64,000 nucleotides of DNA from Nitrospira sp. SG-bin1. GTDB taxonomy: Bacteria; Nitrospirota; Nitrospiria; Nitrospirales; Nitrospiraceae. This document shows positions 62,869 through 64,000 of this stretch, one piece after another. The notes beneath the pieces are model-generated. The model saw nothing but the letters and a program-made list of their open reading frames with translations, did no database searches and was not told where the DNA came from. The DNA is taken from assembly GCA_002083365.1 (NCBI GenBank), contig LVWS01000018.1, positions 62,001-126,000 on the forward strand, in the 5' to 3' direction. Made by a program: the position numbers and the translations under genes. Each line of letters begins with the position of its first letter. Positions within the stretch are counted from its first letter, which is position 1.

Positions 62869-63066
62869 ATGTATGTTTGCCTGTGCCGAGGAATCACTGA
62901 GTCTGATGTGCGCGATGCGGGGCGAGCGGGGTTTGTGATGCCCTGTCAGCTCAAGTCCAAGTTCGGTCTGAGGCAAAGCGGGAGCTGCGGGCGATGCGCG
63001 AAGAACATTCACGAGTTTGTCGAGCTTGCCGTCCAGGGTTCCTCGACCAGCACGGTCGATCGGTAG
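62869..63066 (+). CDS. bfd: Bacterioferritin-associated ferredoxin-like [2Fe-2S] protein
   Basis: 65 aa from ATG 62869. The Cys pairs CLC near residue 4 and CGRC near residue 40, with ITESDVRDAGRAGFVMPCQL and QSGSCGRCAKNIHEF, match Bfd, which reduces stored ferric iron in bacterioferritin. Fur box over the promoter fits induction under iron limitation. Confidence 0.8.
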   Translation: MYVCLCRGITESDVRDAGRAGFVMPCQLKSKFGLRQSGSCGRCAKNIHEFVELAVQGSSTSTVDR

Positions 63067-63149
63067 ATTGCCGAAGAGTGTCTCTCGGTTGACCGGAAGC
63101 CCACTCCGGCACCCCCCTTCGCGATTCACACGACCACGACAATGTACGA

Positions 63150-63791
63150 TCAATGTGAAGAACCAGCTCTGATGAGCTTCGTCACTTCGGCAACGCGTTG
63201 GCCTAGAGCCTTGGCTTCCGCAAGCTCCTTGTCATCTATACCCGGACTCTCTCCCTCCGTCGTGGCCGACGCTCCAAAAGCTCCGCCGCCGCCCACCACA
63301 ATCATCTGATTTCCCAACATCGCGGCGAGAATGGTCAACATCGTCACCTCTTTCCCGCTTGAGACTTGTCCCGCCGTGGCGAAAGCCGCCCCCACCTTGT
63401 TTTTCATCTTGAACTCGGGAAAGACCCCGAATTTGAATTGCCAATTATCGAAAAAAGTCTTCACCTCTCCGGACATGTTGGACCAATAGACTGGAGAGCC
63501 GACCACCACCGCATCGGCGGAAAACAGGTCTTCTGCGCTCACCTGCCCCACACGTTTCATGACAACCTGCGTGCCGGCGATCGACCTTGCGCCGGCGACC
63601 ACCGCTTCCGCCATGCGTTCGGTATTTCCCGAGAGGGAATGATAGGTCACAAGAACGGTAATCGATGGCGCAGCCGCGTCCGCCCAGGACCACGACGCGC
63701 ATCCGGTGCAGAGCACGACCCACGTCAATGCAATCGCCTGAAGATACCGTGATGCACTCAAGGAATGGGCCCTGGTGGGATAAGTTGACAC
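63150..63791 (-). CDS. Exported flavodoxin/WrbA-like protein
   Basis: 213 aa. The core is the FMN-binding flavodoxin fold: TYHSLSGNTERMAEAVVAGA (phosphate loop), VVVGSPVYWSNMSGEVKTFFDNW and AAFATAGQVSSGKEVTML, as in WrbA/NAD(P)H-quinone oxidoreductases. Ahead of it is an N-terminal hydrophobic signal (AIALTWVVLCTGCASWSWADA). The signal has an ADA-A cleavage site and an LCTGC sequence only weakly like a lipobox. Export of such a protein is unusual. Possible periplasmic quinone or metal reductase. Confidence 0.75.
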   Translation of the reverse strand: MSTYPTRAHSLSASRYLQAIALTWVVLCTGCASWSWADAAAPSITVLVTYHSLSGNTERMAEAVVAGARSIAGTQVVMKRVGQVSAEDLFSADAVVVGSPVYWSNMSGEVKTFFDNWQFKFGVFPEFKMKNKVGAAFATAGQVSSGKEVTMLTILAAMLGNQMIVVGGGGAFGASATTEGESPGIDDKELAEAKALGQRVAEVTKLIRAGSSH

Positions 63792-63827
63792 AACCTCACG
63801 GTCCTGATGAAACCGGCACGGAAAAAG

Positions 63828-64000
63828 TTATCGTCGAAACGTCTCTTCCTCCATATGCTCCTCAACCGACACTTCCGTCAGGGTTCCACGATAGGTACAG
63901 CGGTGGCACCGAATGCGCCATTCTTCAATCCACTTTTCTTGAACATAGGACTGGCGACACCCGGGGCAAACGAAGACACCTTTTTTGTATAACACCCGTC
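63828..64000 (-). CDS. Zinc-ribbon protein, partial (5' end beyond right edge)
   Basis: The minus-strand frame is open from the window edge to a TAA at 63828 (56 residues seen). CPGC near the beginning and CHRC 21 residues later form a zinc ribbon, followed by an acidic C-terminus (EEHMEEETFRR). Start and function cannot be determined here. Confidence 0.6.
   Translation of the reverse strand, partial: RVLYKKGVFVCPGCRQSYVQEKWIEEWRIRCHRCTYRGTLTEVSVEEHMEEETFRR

Noticed and set aside
63807..63992. 61-aa plus-strand frame at the right edge
   Set aside because: The minus strand encodes a zinc ribbon with two CxxC pairs running in from the edge, a better explanation.

Overview
The window looks like a chromosomal segment of a Nitrospirota bacterium, most probably Nitrospira or a close relative. 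This is an inference. It rests on a complete actinobacterial-type 20S proteasome locus in a genome that also has an outer membrane (LolA-like protein, TolC, LpxL-type acyltransferase), a VPLP/PEP-CTERM secreted protein, a multihaem cytochrome c, an SmbP-like protein, and moderately high GC with tight, overlapping operons. No rRNA genes and no CRISPR array were seen.

Layout. 1-6274 (all minus): the end of an aryl-polyene-like lipid pigment cluster, running methyltransferase, ACP, adenylate ligase, hot-dog dehydratase, LpxL-like acyltransferase, LolA-like protein and MMPL exporter (cut by the left edge), with nearly every junction a stop/start overlap. 6353-12172: envelope and secreted proteins (DUF4105, DUF3015, DUF3332, a VPLP-CTERM protein), two of them behind sigma-54-like -24/-12 sequences. 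12305-19564 (minus): mpa-dop-prcB-prcA-pafA plus an M23 peptidase, read from a good sigma-70-type promoter; no pup or UBact gene is visible. 19705-21463: thiS-thiG-thiE. 22023-26207: ctpA, envC-like, ftsX, ftsE. 26237-30753: the classic ffh-rpsP-rimM-trmD-rplS-rnhB-yraN translation/SRP operon.

30890-33595 is the most striking part: a 2,706-bp element with 18-bp terminal inverted repeats (17/18 identical) and a perfect 8-bp flanking direct repeat (TAAGTCAG). It encodes an IS1-type DDE transposase and carries as passengers a KGG/ARW-type small protein, a coiled-coil/winged-helix protein, a tRNA gene with an irregular anticodon arm, and a Phd/RelE toxin-antitoxin pair whose toxin ends one base before the right repeat.

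33701-47799: DUF4321, uvrB, an RRM protein with a strong terminator, secreted hypotheticals, an M28 peptidase, a TolC-family protein, a CPBP-like membrane protein, an RNase Z-like hydrolase, DUF3147, YbjQ and uvrA. 47970-53902: a membrane-anchored hypothetical, an animal-type haem peroxidase, DUF3422 and YqgE. 53977-64000: a nitrilase-family amidohydrolase, SmbP-like protein, rhodanese, pentahaem cytochrome overlapping a histone-deacetylase-family gene, TPR protein, deaminase, two unknown genes, a PepF-type peptidase, a Fur-box-controlled Bfd-like ferredoxin, an apparently exported flavodoxin-like protein and a zinc-ribbon protein cut by the right edge.
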